64,000 nt of DNA from Rhodospirillaceae bacterium (GCA_006969625.1 CP030885.1:3173430-3237429), one strand, 5' to 3'. Counted from the first letter of the stretch, positions 8,172-18,933 are shown. The notes: generated by a model not told the origin, from the letters alone. Made by a program: numbers and translations.

Positions 8172-9269
8172 TTAATTGCGCAGATGGCCGACCCGCTGCA
8201 GCGACGTGGGCACGGCCGCGCCGTAGCGCGCGGCCAGCGGTGCGACCAGCCGCTCGACCTCGGCCCGGCCGAGCGCATCCATCAGCTCGCAGGGCTGGCG
8301 GCCGAAGCGCAGCGCCACCTCGGCGCCCATGTCGATGTCGGCCGGGCTGGCGACGCGCTCGTCCAGTTCCTCCAGCACCGGCAGGAAGGTGGCGGCGAGC
8401 AGCCGCTCGGCGATCGGCCTGTCGCGCGCCGCGTCGGGACCGGGATCCTCGCCGAGGTCGAAGGCCTCGCCCGCCTCGCCGGCCCGGGTCAGATAGTCGG
8501 CGGGCGCGTAGAAGGGGCCGAGCGGCGCCAGGTTGCGCACCGCATGCAGGTTGATGCGGGGCTTGATGATGTTCTGCACGAAGAAGGGGCCAGCGGCGAC
8601 GCCAAGGGTCTCCTGCGCCACGCGGTCGATCTGCGCCGGCGTACCCAGGCCGTCGTCAACGCAGCGCGAAGCCTCGTTGGTATAGGGGCAGAAGAAGCGG
8701 TTGACGGCAAAACCGAAGTGGTCCTTGCACAACAGCGGCTTCTTGCCCGTCGCCTGGCAGAACGCGAGTGCCGTCTCGATCGTGGCCTCGGAGGTCTGGG
8801 CGCCGCGCACCACCTCGACCAGCGGGTTGATCTGCGCCGGGCTGAAGTAGTGCAGCCCGAGAAAGCGCTCCGGCCCGGCAACGTAGGCGGCGAGGTCGGA
8901 GACCTTCAGGCAGGAGGTGTTGGTGGCGATCAGCGCCTCGGGCTTGGCGACCGGCGAAAGCGCCTCGAAGGTGCGCGCCTTGAGGTCGAAATCCTCGAAG
9001 ACCGCCTCGATCAGCAGCTCGGCCTCGCCCAAACCGGCCAAGTCGGTGGCCGGTAGGATGCGCGCCTCGGCGGCGGCGCGCTCGGCCTCGTCCATCCGCC
9101 CCTTTTCGACGGCGCGGCCGAAGAACTTGGCCGCCTCGGCCTTTGCCTTGTCGAGCTGCTCGCTGCTGACGTCGTAGAGCGCGACCTCGACGCCGCGCGC
9201 CGCGCTGGCGATGGCGATGCCGCTGCCCATGGTGCCAGCTCCAACGATGCCGATCCTGGAAATGCCCAT
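8172..9269 (-). CDS. 3-hydroxyacyl-CoA dehydrogenase (NAD)
   Basis: A 365-aa soluble enzyme that oxidises L-3-hydroxyacyl-CoA to 3-oxoacyl-CoA. The Rossmann motif IGIVGAGTMGSGIA is at residues 6-19, the catalytic region shows LIATNTSCLKVSDLA and GLHYFSPAQINPLVEVV, and a C-terminal dimerisation domain with KDHFGFAVNRFF follows. It is longer than the 280-310 aa single-domain form and seems to carry an extra C-terminal segment. It is the first gene of a two-gene operon with the acid-CoA ligase. The start at 9269 follows the conserved N terminus; the open frame extends 37 codons further but lacks homology-like sequence. Confidence 0.9.
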   Translation of the reverse strand: MGISRIGIVGAGTMGSGIAIASAARGVEVALYDVSSEQLDKAKAEAAKFFGRAVEKGRMDEAERAAAEARILPATDLAGLGEAELLIEAVFEDFDLKARTFEALSPVAKPEALIATNTSCLKVSDLAAYVAGPERFLGLHYFSPAQINPLVEVVRGAQTSEATIETALAFCQATGKKPLLCKDHFGFAVNRFFCPYTNEASRCVDDGLGTPAQIDRVAQETLGVAAGPFFVQNIIKPRINLHAVRNLAPLGPFYAPADYLTRAGEAGEAFDLGEDPGPDAARDRPIAERLLAATFLPVLEELDERVASPADIDMGAEVALRFGRQPCELMDALGRAEVERLVAPLAARYGAAVPTSLQRVGHLRN

Positions 9270-9296
9270 CCGCGTCCTTCGGTCCCTCGATACGAA

Positions 9297-9320
9297 GCGG
9301 GGGGCCGCCGAGCCCCCCGC
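9297..9320 (-). terminator. hairpin terminator after pntB
   Basis: Perfect 9-bp stem GCGGGGGGC/GCCCCCCGC with a 6-nt loop, 27 bp beyond the pntB stop and before the next gene on the same strand. The following U-tract is weak, so it may be a partial terminator or a 3'-end stabilising hairpin. Confidence 0.6.
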
Positions 9321-9346
9321 CTGCAACCCCATTCCGATGGCGTCGC

Positions 9347-10741
9347 CTACTTCTCCAGCGCCTTGACGATGTCCTCGCACATCTTCTTGGCGTCGGCCAG
9401 CAGCATGTAGGTCTTGTCCATGTAGAACAGCGGGTTGTCGACGCCGGCGTAGCCCGAGCCCATGGAGCGCTTGACGAAGAGCACGTTGTGCGCCTGCTCC
9501 ACGTTGAGCACCGGCATGCCGTAGATCGGGCTCGACTGGTCGGTCTTGGCCGAGGGGTTGGTGACGTCGTTGGCGCCGATCACGAAGGCCACGTCGGTGT
9601 CGCGGAACTCCGTGTTGATCTCGTCCATCTCGAAGACCTCGTCGTAGGGGACGTTGGCCTCGGCGAGCAGGACGTTCATGTGGCCCGGCATGCGCCCGGC
9701 GACCGGGTGGATGGCGTACTTCACCTCAACGCCCTCGGCCTTCAGCAGCTCGGCCATCTCGCGCAGGGCGTGCTGCGCCTGGGCCACCGCCATGCCGTAG
9801 CCGGGGACGATGATCACCTTCTCGGCATTGCTCATCATGAAGGCGGCGTCGTCGGCCGAGCCCTGCTGCCAGGTCTTGTCGCCCTCCTCGCCGCCGGCCG
9901 CAGCCGCCGCCTCGCCGCCGAAGCCGCCGAGGATGACCGAGATGAAGGAGCGGTTCATCCCCTTGCACATGATGTAGCTGAGGATGGCGCCCGAAGAGCC
10001 AACCAGCGCGCCGGTGATGATCAGCAGGTTGTTCTCCAGCGTGAAGCCGATGCCGGCCGCCGCCCAGCCCGAATAGCTGTTCAGCATGGAGATCACCACC
10101 GGCATGTCGGCGCCGCCGATCGGGATGATGATCAGCACGCCGAGCGCCAGAGTCAGCAGCACGATGATCCAGAACACCGTGCCCGACTGGCTGGTGACCA
10201 GATTAGCGATCATGATGATCGTCAGCACGCCGAGCGCCAGGTTCAGCCAGTGCTGCATGTGGAAGGTCACCGGCTTGCCCGAGACCAGGCCCTGCAACTT
10301 GGCGAAGGCGACGATGGAGCCGGTGAAGGTGATGGCGCCGACCGCAGTGCCGATACCCATCTCGATCAGCGAAACGGCCTTGATGTCGCCGGCGGTGCCG
10401 ATGCCGTAGGCTTCGGGATTGTAGAAGGCGGCGGCGGCGACGAAGACCGCGGCCAGACCGACCAGCGAGTGGAAGGCGGCGACGAGCTGCGGCAGCGCGG
10501 TCATCTGGATGCGCAGCGCGATCACCGTGCCGACAGCGCCGCCGATGACGATGCCGGCCAGGATCAGCAGGAAGTTCAGCTCCGGCAGCATCGCCAGGGT
10601 GACGAGCACGGCGATGCCCATGCCGACCATCCCGAGGATGTTGCCCCGACGGCTGGTCTCCGGGTGCGACAGGCCCTTCAGCGAAAAAATGAAGCAGATG
10701 CTGGCCAGCAGATAGAGCAGCGTGGCGAGGTCGTGACTCAT
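9347..10741 (-). CDS. pntB: NAD(P) transhydrogenase subunit beta
   Basis: A 464-aa integral membrane subunit of the proton-translocating transhydrogenase. The first about 270 residues contain some eight or nine hydrophobic helices; the C-terminal domain III binds NADP(H) with VIIVPGYGMAVAQAQHA and VAFVIGANDVTNPSAK. The complex transfers hydride between NAD(H) and NADP(H), coupled to proton movement across the inner membrane. It is the third gene of the pntAA-pntAB-pntB operon, 31 bp after pntAB. Length and motifs match the family closely. Confidence 0.97.
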   Translation of the reverse strand: MSHDLATLLYLLASICFIFSLKGLSHPETSRRGNILGMVGMGIAVLVTLAMLPELNFLLILAGIVIGGAVGTVIALRIQMTALPQLVAAFHSLVGLAAVFVAAAAFYNPEAYGIGTAGDIKAVSLIEMGIGTAVGAITFTGSIVAFAKLQGLVSGKPVTFHMQHWLNLALGVLTIIMIANLVTSQSGTVFWIIVLLTLALGVLIIIPIGGADMPVVISMLNSYSGWAAAGIGFTLENNLLIITGALVGSSGAILSYIMCKGMNRSFISVILGGFGGEAAAAAGGEEGDKTWQQGSADDAAFMMSNAEKVIIVPGYGMAVAQAQHALREMAELLKAEGVEVKYAIHPVAGRMPGHMNVLLAEANVPYDEVFEMDEINTEFRDTDVAFVIGANDVTNPSAKTDQSSPIYGMPVLNVEQAHNVLFVKRSMGSGYAGVDNPLFYMDKTYMLLADAKKMCEDIVKALEK

Positions 10742-10772
10742 GGTGCGGTTTTCCCCTCTTGCCTCGCCCCGA

Positions 10773-11211
10773 TCACTTGCCCGCGCCGCCGCTGGCGGCC
10801 TTGGGCTTCTTCTTGAACATGGAGAGCATGCGGTAGGTGACGATGAAGCCGCCGAAGATGTTCACGCTGGCCAGGGCCACGGCGACGAAGCCGATGACCT
10901 CGGAAAAGCCGTACTCGCCGGTGCCCGCGGCGATCAGCGCACCGACGATGATCACCGAGGAGATCGCGTTGGTCACGCCCATCAGCGGCGAGTGCAGCGC
11001 CGGGGTGACCGACCAGACCACGTGATAGCCGACGAAGATCGCCAGCACGAAGACCGTCAGTCCGACGACCAGCGGCGAAGTACCGCCGTCGGCGCCCGCC
11101 TGCGCCACGGTCCCCGCCGCCACCTGCCCCGCCTCGCCGGCCAGCGCGGCGAGGTCGCGCGAGAGTTCGAGCGCCCGGTTGGCGAGGTCCGTCGCCTTCT
11201 CGACAAGCTGC

Positions 11212-11222
<11 letters not shown>
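10773..11222 (-). CDS. pntAB: NAD(P) transhydrogenase subunit alpha part 2
   Basis: A 149-aa membrane subunit corresponding to the C-terminal transmembrane part of the one-piece PntA of other bacteria. An N-terminal helix of about 55 residues is followed by three or four transmembrane segments ([28 protein letters not shown] read in pieces across residues 57-85) and a KKKPK-rich C terminus. The start at 11222 ([10 protein letters not shown]) overlaps the end of pntAA by 11 bp. The split alpha subunit is the arrangement known from Rhodospirillum rubrum and relatives. Confidence 0.95.
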
Positions 11223-12600
<1,378 letters not shown>

Positions 12601-12730
12601 CGTGCTCCGACTCGTCCTATTCGCGGGACCGGCCCGACCCGGCTGGCGCAAAACGGCGCACACAATGCCGCGCCGCCCGCCCCCAAGCAAGCCTTGCCTG
12701 AGGCGTAGCGCCGCAGCACCGGGCGAAACA

Positions 12731-12783
12731 CGTACGCATCTTCTACGCGTACGTACGAAGCACCGGGAGATACATCGCGTACG
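12731..12783. promoter_or_regulatory. cluster of CGTACG palindromes upstream of pntAA
   Basis: Four CGTACG words (12731, 12748, 12752, 12778), two of them overlapping as CGTACGTACG, occur within 53 bp and about 130-180 bp upstream of the pntAA start. Such density is unlike the surrounding sequence and could form a regulator-binding region; nothing confirms this. Confidence 0.3.
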
Positions 12784-12823
12784 CCGAACGACCGGTGCGT
12801 GACGGGACTAGATGCCGTGATCT

Positions 12824-13261
12824 CTAGTTCCGGTCCCGCATCTCGCGCTGGCGCATCGGCATGGCGTCGATGGTCCGGAACAGGGTTTCGGCGTCGATCG
12901 GCGTCGTCGAAGTCAGCTTGACCGTGCCGTCCTTGCCGATCAGCACGACCTTGAAGCCGTCTTCGGCCGCCGCGAAGCGCTCGCGCAGGGCCACCGCGTT
13001 CATGTCCGGTTCGGTCAGCGCCTCGACGCGCACCGGCTCGACGCCGACGACCTCGACGGGCAGCAGATCGCGTTCGCGCGCCTCGACGGAATTGCGCAAC
13101 AGGATCTGAAGCTGTCGGTCGTAGCGGTCGTCGACGGCGCTCGGCGTGAAGATCACCAGGGGACGCTTCTCGCCCCGATAGTCCTCCAAGGTCTCCGCCA
13201 CGGCGGCCGCCGATACCAGGCAGATCAGAGGGACGGCGCTGAATATGCAGCTAAAACGCAT
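12824..13261 (-). CDS. DUF4174 domain secreted protein
   Basis: A 145-aa protein with a 22-residue signal peptide (hydrophobic run ending AAAVAE) and a thioredoxin-like DUF4174 domain, recognisable by RPLVIFTPSAVDDRYDRQL near residue 33 and FKVVLIGKDGTVKL near residue 99. No CxxC pair is present, so a redox role is not supported. The function of the family is unknown; a periplasmic or secreted location is inferred from the signal peptide. It appears monocistronic, with an inverted repeat in its upstream region at 13284-13317. Confidence 0.8.
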   Translation of the reverse strand: MRFSCIFSAVPLICLVSAAAVAETLEDYRGEKRPLVIFTPSAVDDRYDRQLQILLRNSVEARERDLLPVEVVGVEPVRVEALTEPDMNAVALRERFAAAEDGFKVVLIGKDGTVKLTSTTPIDAETLFRTIDAMPMRQREMRDRN

Positions 13262-13283
13262 CGTTGGAGGCTCCCGACACGGC

Positions 13284-13317
13284 CGGTTCAGCTAGAGTTC
13301 AGACCTTAGCTGAACCG
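13284..13317. promoter_or_regulatory. inverted repeat upstream of DUF4174 gene
   Basis: Perfect 11-bp arms CGGTTCAGCTA and TAGCTGAACCG are separated by 12 bp, and a further GTTCAG lies in the spacer, giving three copies of GTTCAG/CTGAAC. It starts 23 bp upstream of the DUF4174 ATG. It may be an operator; alternatively it could be a terminator-like hairpin of the ABC1 gene's region. Confidence 0.4.
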
Positions 13318-13366
13318 CGCCTGGCCCTTCAGAGTTCCGCACGCCAGGTGGCACGGGGCATGCGCC

Positions 13367-14767
13367 TCAGGGAATCTCTTCCGGCAGGCCGACCTGCTTC
13401 AGTGCCCGTTTCTGCCGCTCCCCCAGGGCCTTGGCGTCGAATCCCTCGATCATCTCGTTGAAGACGCGGTGCCAGTTGATTTCGGCCTTGAGGTGAATGA
13501 AGACGCTGCCCAAGCCGACGGCGGCACGGTCCATCAACACGAACTCGCGTGGCGGCCTCACCCCGCCGTACTTGCGCAGCTCCTTGTGTACGCGGCTGAT
13601 CGTACGCGCGCCCTCGGCGCCGCTGGAGCCCTCGTGGATCGACTGCACCCGATCCTCCAGCAGCGGCCGGTAGATGAAGCGCGCCCAGATGTTGAGGACC
13701 TCCAGCACCTCCTTGCGTTTGGCCGTCTCGCCAAAACCCCAGGCGGTGTAGGCCTCGACCGCCAACTCGTCGTCCTCGGTCTGCAGGGCGTGGTAAAGGT
13801 CGATCACCCCCTTGATGAAGGCCGGGCGAAACACCCGGATGCAGCCGAAGTCCAGCAGGTTGACGCTGGCGTCCGGATTGACCGTGTAGTTGCCCAGGTG
13901 CGGGTCGCCGTGGATGACGCCGTAGTAATAGAGCGGCACGTACCAGGCGCGGAACATGCTCAGCGCCGCCCGGTTGCGCAGGTCCTGGTCGGGCGTCGCC
14001 TCGGCGAAGTCCAGCAGCCGCCGGCCCTCCAGCCAGGTCATGGTCAGCAGCCGCGGCGTGGTCAGCTCGAGCAGCGGTTCCGGCACCGCCACCTGCGGCT
14101 CCTCGGCAAGCATGATGCGATAGAGGGCGATGTGCCGGCCCTCACGCTCGTAATCGAGCTCCTCCTTCAGGCGTGCCACCAGTTCCTTGTAGATGTCGGA
14201 GGTGTCGATGGTGGCGTCGTACTGGCGATAGACGCGGAAGGCCCAGCGGAGCTGTTCGACGTCCGCCTCGACGTTGGAGGCCATGTCCGGGTACTGCAGC
14301 TTGATCGCCAGCTCGCGCCCGTCGTGCGACTCGCCGCGGTGCACCTGGCCGAGCGAGGCGGCCGCCGCGGCCTCCCGGTCGAAGCGCGCGAACTTCCTTT
14401 CCCAGCCGGCCCCCAGCTCCGTGCGCATCCGCCGGCGCACGAAGGCCCAACCCATGGGCGGCGCGTTGTGCTGGAGCTCGCGCAGCTCCCGCGCGTAATC
14501 CTCGGGCAGCGCCTCGGGGATGGTGGCGAGGATCTGCGCCGCCTTCATCAGCGGACCCTTCAGCCCGCCGAGCGCCTGGCGCAGCTCGCCGGAATGCTGC
14601 TTCGGGTCCAGCTTGCGCCCGAAGACCCGCGCGCCGGCGAGCTGTGCCGCCAGGCCGCCGACCTGCCCGCCCACCTGCGCATAGCGCCGCACCCGGCGGG
14701 TCAGGCGCGAGCGGGAATCGTCGTAGGTCTCGTCGCCGAAATCGTCCTGGAGATCGGTATCGCTCAT
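13367..14767 (-). CDS. ABC1/UbiB-family atypical kinase-like protein
   Basis: A 466-aa protein with an ABC1 (COQ8/ADCK-like) kinase fold. It shows the Ala-rich nucleotide loop and Lys (AAAAASLGQVHRG then LAIKLQYP), the catalytic loop VIHGDPHLGNY and the metal-binding LLDFGCI. The family's N-terminal KxGQ motif appears as KAAQ (LMKAAQIL). Members support quinone or lipid metabolism, but this branch is not UbiB itself and has no C-terminal membrane helices. It lies 94 bp downstream of phaC on the same strand. The start at 14767 is chosen for the acidic N terminus typical of the group; an ATG 9 codons upstream is possible. Confidence 0.85.
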   Translation of the reverse strand: MSDTDLQDDFGDETYDDSRSRLTRRVRRYAQVGGQVGGLAAQLAGARVFGRKLDPKQHSGELRQALGGLKGPLMKAAQILATIPEALPEDYARELRELQHNAPPMGWAFVRRRMRTELGAGWERKFARFDREAAAAASLGQVHRGESHDGRELAIKLQYPDMASNVEADVEQLRWAFRVYRQYDATIDTSDIYKELVARLKEELDYEREGRHIALYRIMLAEEPQVAVPEPLLELTTPRLLTMTWLEGRRLLDFAEATPDQDLRNRAALSMFRAWYVPLYYYGVIHGDPHLGNYTVNPDASVNLLDFGCIRVFRPAFIKGVIDLYHALQTEDDELAVEAYTAWGFGETAKRKEVLEVLNIWARFIYRPLLEDRVQSIHEGSSGAEGARTISRVHKELRKYGGVRPPREFVLMDRAAVGLGSVFIHLKAEINWHRVFNEMIEGFDAKALGERQKRALKQVGLPEEIP

Positions 14768-14861
14768 ATCGTGCCGCTTTCGTTTGACCGGCATGACATG
14801 GCGCGCGCGCCCCGAGAAGTCCATGGTCGGCAAAGTCGGCGGCGGCGGACAGACGGCCAGC

Positions 14862-16835
14862 CTACTGCTGGTGGACGTACAGCCCCGGGGCCGGCTCGAG
14901 GGCGGGATAGCCGAGCTCCGGCCGGGCGAGCGGCGGCGGGGCGACGCAGGCGCCGGAGTGCTTGGCCAGCCAGGCGGCCCATTCCGGCCACCAGGAGCCC
15001 TTGTGCACCGGCGTCTCGCGCTGCCAGCGGTCGGGGTCGCGGTAATGCTGGCCGTCGTGCGCGGTGGCCACCTGGTAGATGCGGCGCGGATGGCCCGGCG
15101 GGGTGACGATGCCGCCGTTGTGGCCGCCGGAGGTCAGCAGGAAGGTGACGTCGACATCGACCAGCAGGTGGATCTTGTAGACCGACTTCCAGGGCGCGAC
15201 GTGGTCCTTCTGGGTGCCGACGGCGAAGATCGGCACCTCGATGTCGGTCAGCGCCACCGGGCGGTCGCCGACGGTGTACTGGCCGCGCGCCAGGCGGTTC
15301 TCGTGGAACAGCAGTTCCAGATACTCCGAGTGCATCCGGTAGGGCATGCGCGTGGCGTCGTCGTTCCACGCCATCAGGTCGTTCTTGTCCTCGCGCACGC
15401 CGAAGAAGTACTCATGCAGCAGGCGCGAGTAGATCAGGTCGTTGGGCCGCAGCAACTGGAAGGCGCCGGCCATCTGCCGGGTATCCAGGTAGCCCTGGCT
15501 CCACATCATGTCCTTGAGGAAGGCGAGCTGGCTGGAGTCGATAAACAGGCTGAGCTCGCCCGGCTCGGTGAAGTCGGTCTGCGCCGCCAGCAACGTCATC
15601 GTTTTCAGCCGGTCGTCGCCGTCGCGCGCCAACGCCGCCGCGCCGATCGACAGCAGCGTGCCGCCCAGGCAGTAGCCCAGTGCGTGCACCTTGTTGTCGG
15701 GGCCGCAGATCGCCTCGACCGCGTCCAGTGCCGCCGTCAGCCCGAGATCGAGGTAGTCGTGCATCCCCATGTGCCGGTCGCCGCTGTCCGGGTTCTTCCA
15801 GGAGATCGCGAAGACCGTGAAGCCCTGCTCGGTCAGATAGCGGATCAGCGACTTCTCCGGCGAGAGGTCGAGGATGTAGTACTTCATGATCCAGGCCGGC
15901 ACGACCAGGATGGGCTCGGGCCGCACCCGCTCCGTCTGCGGCGCGTACTGGATCAGCTCGATCAGCCGATTGCGGTAGACCACGCGGCCCGGCGTGACGG
16001 CGACCTCCCGGCCCGGCCGGTACGCCTGGGCCCGCTGCGGCCGCTCGCCGGTGATGCGGCATTCGACGTCCTGCACCAGATTTTCAAAGCCGCGCATCAG
16101 GTTGGTCCCGCCCTGCTCCATGGTTGCCGTCAACAGGTTGGGATTGCTCGGCAGGAAGTTGGTCGGCGCCCAGAAATCGAGCATCTGACGCGTGACGAAG
16201 GAGGTTACCTTTTCGTGGTGGGCCGAGACGCCGCGCACGCCTGTGGTCGCCCGCTTCCACCACTGCTGCGTCAGCAGGAAACCCTGCTTGTAGATGCTGA
16301 AGGGCGGGCTGTCCCAGCCCCTGCCTTCGAAGCGCTTGTCGCCGCGCTCCGGCGTTACGAGATCGGCCGGCTGCTGACCGGCGAGCGCATGCGCCGTGTA
16401 GAAGCCGAAGCGTACGGCCTTGCGCCAGGCGTACTGGGTCAGCTCGATCTGCTTGCCGGGCGAGGATGCGAAATTGATCGCCCAGTCGGAGAAGGCGCGG
16501 TTGAGCGAGGCCGGCGCGATGCCGTGGGTCGTCCGCGCCATCGCCGCGTTGACCATGCGGTCGAAATGCTCGGCGGCCAGGACGTTGTCGGCGTCCGGGT
16601 CGGGCGGCCCGCCGTCGTGGAAGGCCTCGCTCGCCGGCGGCGGGATCGGCACGGGCATCTGCGCAACCTGCGCCTGCTCAGCGGACGGTGCGCCGTCCGT
16701 CGGCCCGTCCGCCGCGGTCGTCTCGTGTGCCGGCGCGACCCGCGTTTCGGGCCGCTGCGCTGCTGGGCGGGTGCGGCGCCTGCGAGTTCCGGCCTTGCCT
16801 GGCGTGCCGCCGGCGGCGCTGCTGTCGCTGGCCAT
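14862..16835 (-). CDS. phaC: class I poly(3-hydroxyalkanoate) synthase
   Basis: A 657-aa polymerase that joins 3-hydroxyacyl-CoA units into PHA at the granule surface. The lipase-like box GYCLGG carries the catalytic Cys389, and the Asp and His of the triad lie in the C-terminal region (VGTQKDHVAPW and SGGHNGGIV). The PhaC N-terminal domain runs from about residue 85; before it is a charged and Pro/Ala-rich extension of about 85 residues, longer than in the Cupriavidus enzyme. SD AGGAGG precedes the ATG. BdhA at 47221 is the matching catabolic gene; phaA/phaB are not in the window. Confidence 0.96.
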   Translation of the reverse strand: MASDSSAAGGTPGKAGTRRRRTRPAAQRPETRVAPAHETTAADGPTDGAPSAEQAQVAQMPVPIPPPASEAFHDGGPPDPDADNVLAAEHFDRMVNAAMARTTHGIAPASLNRAFSDWAINFASSPGKQIELTQYAWRKAVRFGFYTAHALAGQQPADLVTPERGDKRFEGRGWDSPPFSIYKQGFLLTQQWWKRATTGVRGVSAHHEKVTSFVTRQMLDFWAPTNFLPSNPNLLTATMEQGGTNLMRGFENLVQDVECRITGERPQRAQAYRPGREVAVTPGRVVYRNRLIELIQYAPQTERVRPEPILVVPAWIMKYYILDLSPEKSLIRYLTEQGFTVFAISWKNPDSGDRHMGMHDYLDLGLTAALDAVEAICGPDNKVHALGYCLGGTLLSIGAAALARDGDDRLKTMTLLAAQTDFTEPGELSLFIDSSQLAFLKDMMWSQGYLDTRQMAGAFQLLRPNDLIYSRLLHEYFFGVREDKNDLMAWNDDATRMPYRMHSEYLELLFHENRLARGQYTVGDRPVALTDIEVPIFAVGTQKDHVAPWKSVYKIHLLVDVDVTFLLTSGGHNGGIVTPPGHPRRIYQVATAHDGQHYRDPDRWQRETPVHKGSWWPEWAAWLAKHSGACVAPPPLARPELGYPALEPAPGLYVHQQ

Positions 16836-16969
16836 GGCCCTGGCCTCCTTCCCGGTCGTGCTGTGCGAGACGGCCGCGGTCTTCGCACCTGCACAACGGG
16901 CCGGCCATGAGATGGGTCAAAGGCGCCATGACGCTTTCATGACGCCCGCTTCATGACCTTCGGACGGCG

Positions 16970-18766
16970 CTAGCCCTCCAGCCGCTCCAGCTCGTCGATC
17001 ATGCCCTCGACGACGCCCAGTCCCTTGCGCCAGAAGGCGGGATCGGAGGCATCCAGGCCGAAGGGCGCCAGCAGCTCCCGGTGCCGCTTGCTGCCGCCGG
17101 CGCGCAGCATCTCGAGGTACTTCTCGGCGAAGCCCTCCTCCGCCTCCTGGTAGACCGCGTAGAGCGAGTTCACCAGGCAGTCGCCGAAGGCGTAGGCGTA
17201 GACGTAGAAGGGCACGTGCAGGAAGTGCGGGATGTAGGCCCAGAAGACCCGGTAGCTCTCGTCGAGGTCGAAGGCCGGGCCCAGGGCCTCGGTCTGCGTC
17301 TCCATCCAGATCTCGCCGAGGTCCTCGGGCAGCAGCTCGCCGTGCCTGCGCGCGTCGTGCACCCGGGTCTCGAAGCGGTGGAAGGCGATCTGGCGCACCA
17401 CCGTGTTGAGCATGTCCTCGACCTTGCCGGCGAGCATGATCCGTCGCTTGGCAGGATCCTCGGTGGCGCGCAGCAGGGCCTGGAAGGTCAGCATCTCGCC
17501 GAACACGCTGGCGGTCTCGGCGAGCGTCAGCGGCGTCGCGCTCATCAGGTGCCCCTGCCCGCCGGCCAGCACCTGGTGCACGCCGTGGCCCAGCTCGTGC
17601 GCCAAGGTCATGACGTCGCGCACGCGGCCCTGATAGTTCAGCAGCAGGTAGGGGTGCGCGCTCGGCACGGTGGGATGGGCGAAGGCGCCCGAAGCCTTGC
17701 CCGGGCGCACCGGCGCGTCGATCCAGGGCCGCTCGAAGAAGCTGCGGCCGACGCCGGCCAGCTCCGGCGAGAAGTGGGCATAGGCCCCCAGCACGGTCGC
17801 CTCGGCCTCCGCCCAGGGAATCGTGCGGTCGTCGTCGCCGGGCAGCGGCGCGTTGCGGTCCCAATAGGGCAGCCTGTCCTTGCCCATCCAGGCCGCCTTC
17901 ACGGCGTAGTAGCGGTGCGAGAGCTGAGGATAGGCCTCGACCACCGCGTCGACCAGGGCGTCGACCACCTCGTCCTCGACGACGTTGGCCAGGTTGCGGG
18001 CGGACACCGGCCGCGCGAAGCCGCGCCATTCGTCCTCGATCGCCTTGTCCTTGGCCAGGGTGTTGGTGATCAGCGCGAACAGCCGGGCATTTTCCCGCAG
18101 CACCGTGCCGAAGGACTTGGCCGCGCGCTCGCGCACGGCGCCGTCGTGGTCGCTCATGCGGTTGAGGATCTCGGCGTTGGTCAGCTCCTCGCCGTCGAGC
18201 GGAAAACGCAGCCCGGCCATGGTCTCGTCGAACAGGCGCACCCAGGCGTTCTTGCTGGAGAGCTGCTTTTCGTGCAGCAGCTTCTCCACGTCGTCGGCGA
18301 GCTGGTAGGGCCGGAAGGCGCGCAGATCGCGCAGCCAGGGACGGTAGCGCGCCAACGCCGGCGCCTCCAGCTTGCGCTCGAGCTCGGCCTCGTCCAGGCG
18401 GTTCAGCTCCAGCGTGAAGAACAGCAGCGCCGAGGAGATGCGCGTCGCCGCCTCCTGCGCCGACTGGTAGAACTTGCCGTTGGCGCCGTCGGACATGTCG
18501 CCGGCATAGACCAGCTGGGCATAGCTCATCAGGCGGCCGAGGCGTTCCTCCAGCGCCTCGTAGGCGCGCACGGCGGCGCCGAGCCGATCGCCCGACAGCT
18601 CGGCCAGGCGGCCTGCGTACTCTGCGTGGAAAGCTTTGGCGTCAGTCTCGAGGCCAGCGATCTCGGCCGCCACCTCGGGCCCGTCGCGGCTGGGGAACAG
18701 GTCGCTCAGGTCCCACTCGGGCAGACGGCCCAGCCTGTCGCCCAGCTCGTCCCTACGTTCGCTCAT
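16970..18766 (-). CDS. pepF: oligoendopeptidase F, M3B family zinc peptidase
   Basis: A 598-aa cytoplasmic zinc metallopeptidase that degrades medium-sized peptides. The HExxH zinc motif is in LAHELGHGVHQ near residue 390, with the downstream third ligand region ETASVFGEML. The N-terminal half is the helical peptidase lid domain. Full family length is present. SD GGAG lies 8 bp before the ATG at 18766. It is divergent from the long-chain acyl-CoA ligase gene. Confidence 0.95.
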   Translation of the reverse strand: MSERRDELGDRLGRLPEWDLSDLFPSRDGPEVAAEIAGLETDAKAFHAEYAGRLAELSGDRLGAAVRAYEALEERLGRLMSYAQLVYAGDMSDGANGKFYQSAQEAATRISSALLFFTLELNRLDEAELERKLEAPALARYRPWLRDLRAFRPYQLADDVEKLLHEKQLSSKNAWVRLFDETMAGLRFPLDGEELTNAEILNRMSDHDGAVRERAAKSFGTVLRENARLFALITNTLAKDKAIEDEWRGFARPVSARNLANVVEDEVVDALVDAVVEAYPQLSHRYYAVKAAWMGKDRLPYWDRNAPLPGDDDRTIPWAEAEATVLGAYAHFSPELAGVGRSFFERPWIDAPVRPGKASGAFAHPTVPSAHPYLLLNYQGRVRDVMTLAHELGHGVHQVLAGGQGHLMSATPLTLAETASVFGEMLTFQALLRATEDPAKRRIMLAGKVEDMLNTVVRQIAFHRFETRVHDARRHGELLPEDLGEIWMETQTEALGPAFDLDESYRVFWAYIPHFLHVPFYVYAYAFGDCLVNSLYAVYQEAEEGFAEKYLEMLRAGGSKRHRELLAPFGLDASDPAFWRKGLGVVEGMIDELERLEG

Positions 18767-18933
18767 GTGCAACTCCGTGAATTGCCGGCAGTTCGTGCTT
18801 GAATCGGACCTCCGGATTAGCATCTATGCCGCAACCTTCCGCAAGGGAAGGCGCGCGCGAACGCCGCGGCGGCGGCGAAGAAGCCGGTTCGGCGAAAGAA
18901 ACGAATGGCGCAAAGAACGAACAGGGAGCGCCC

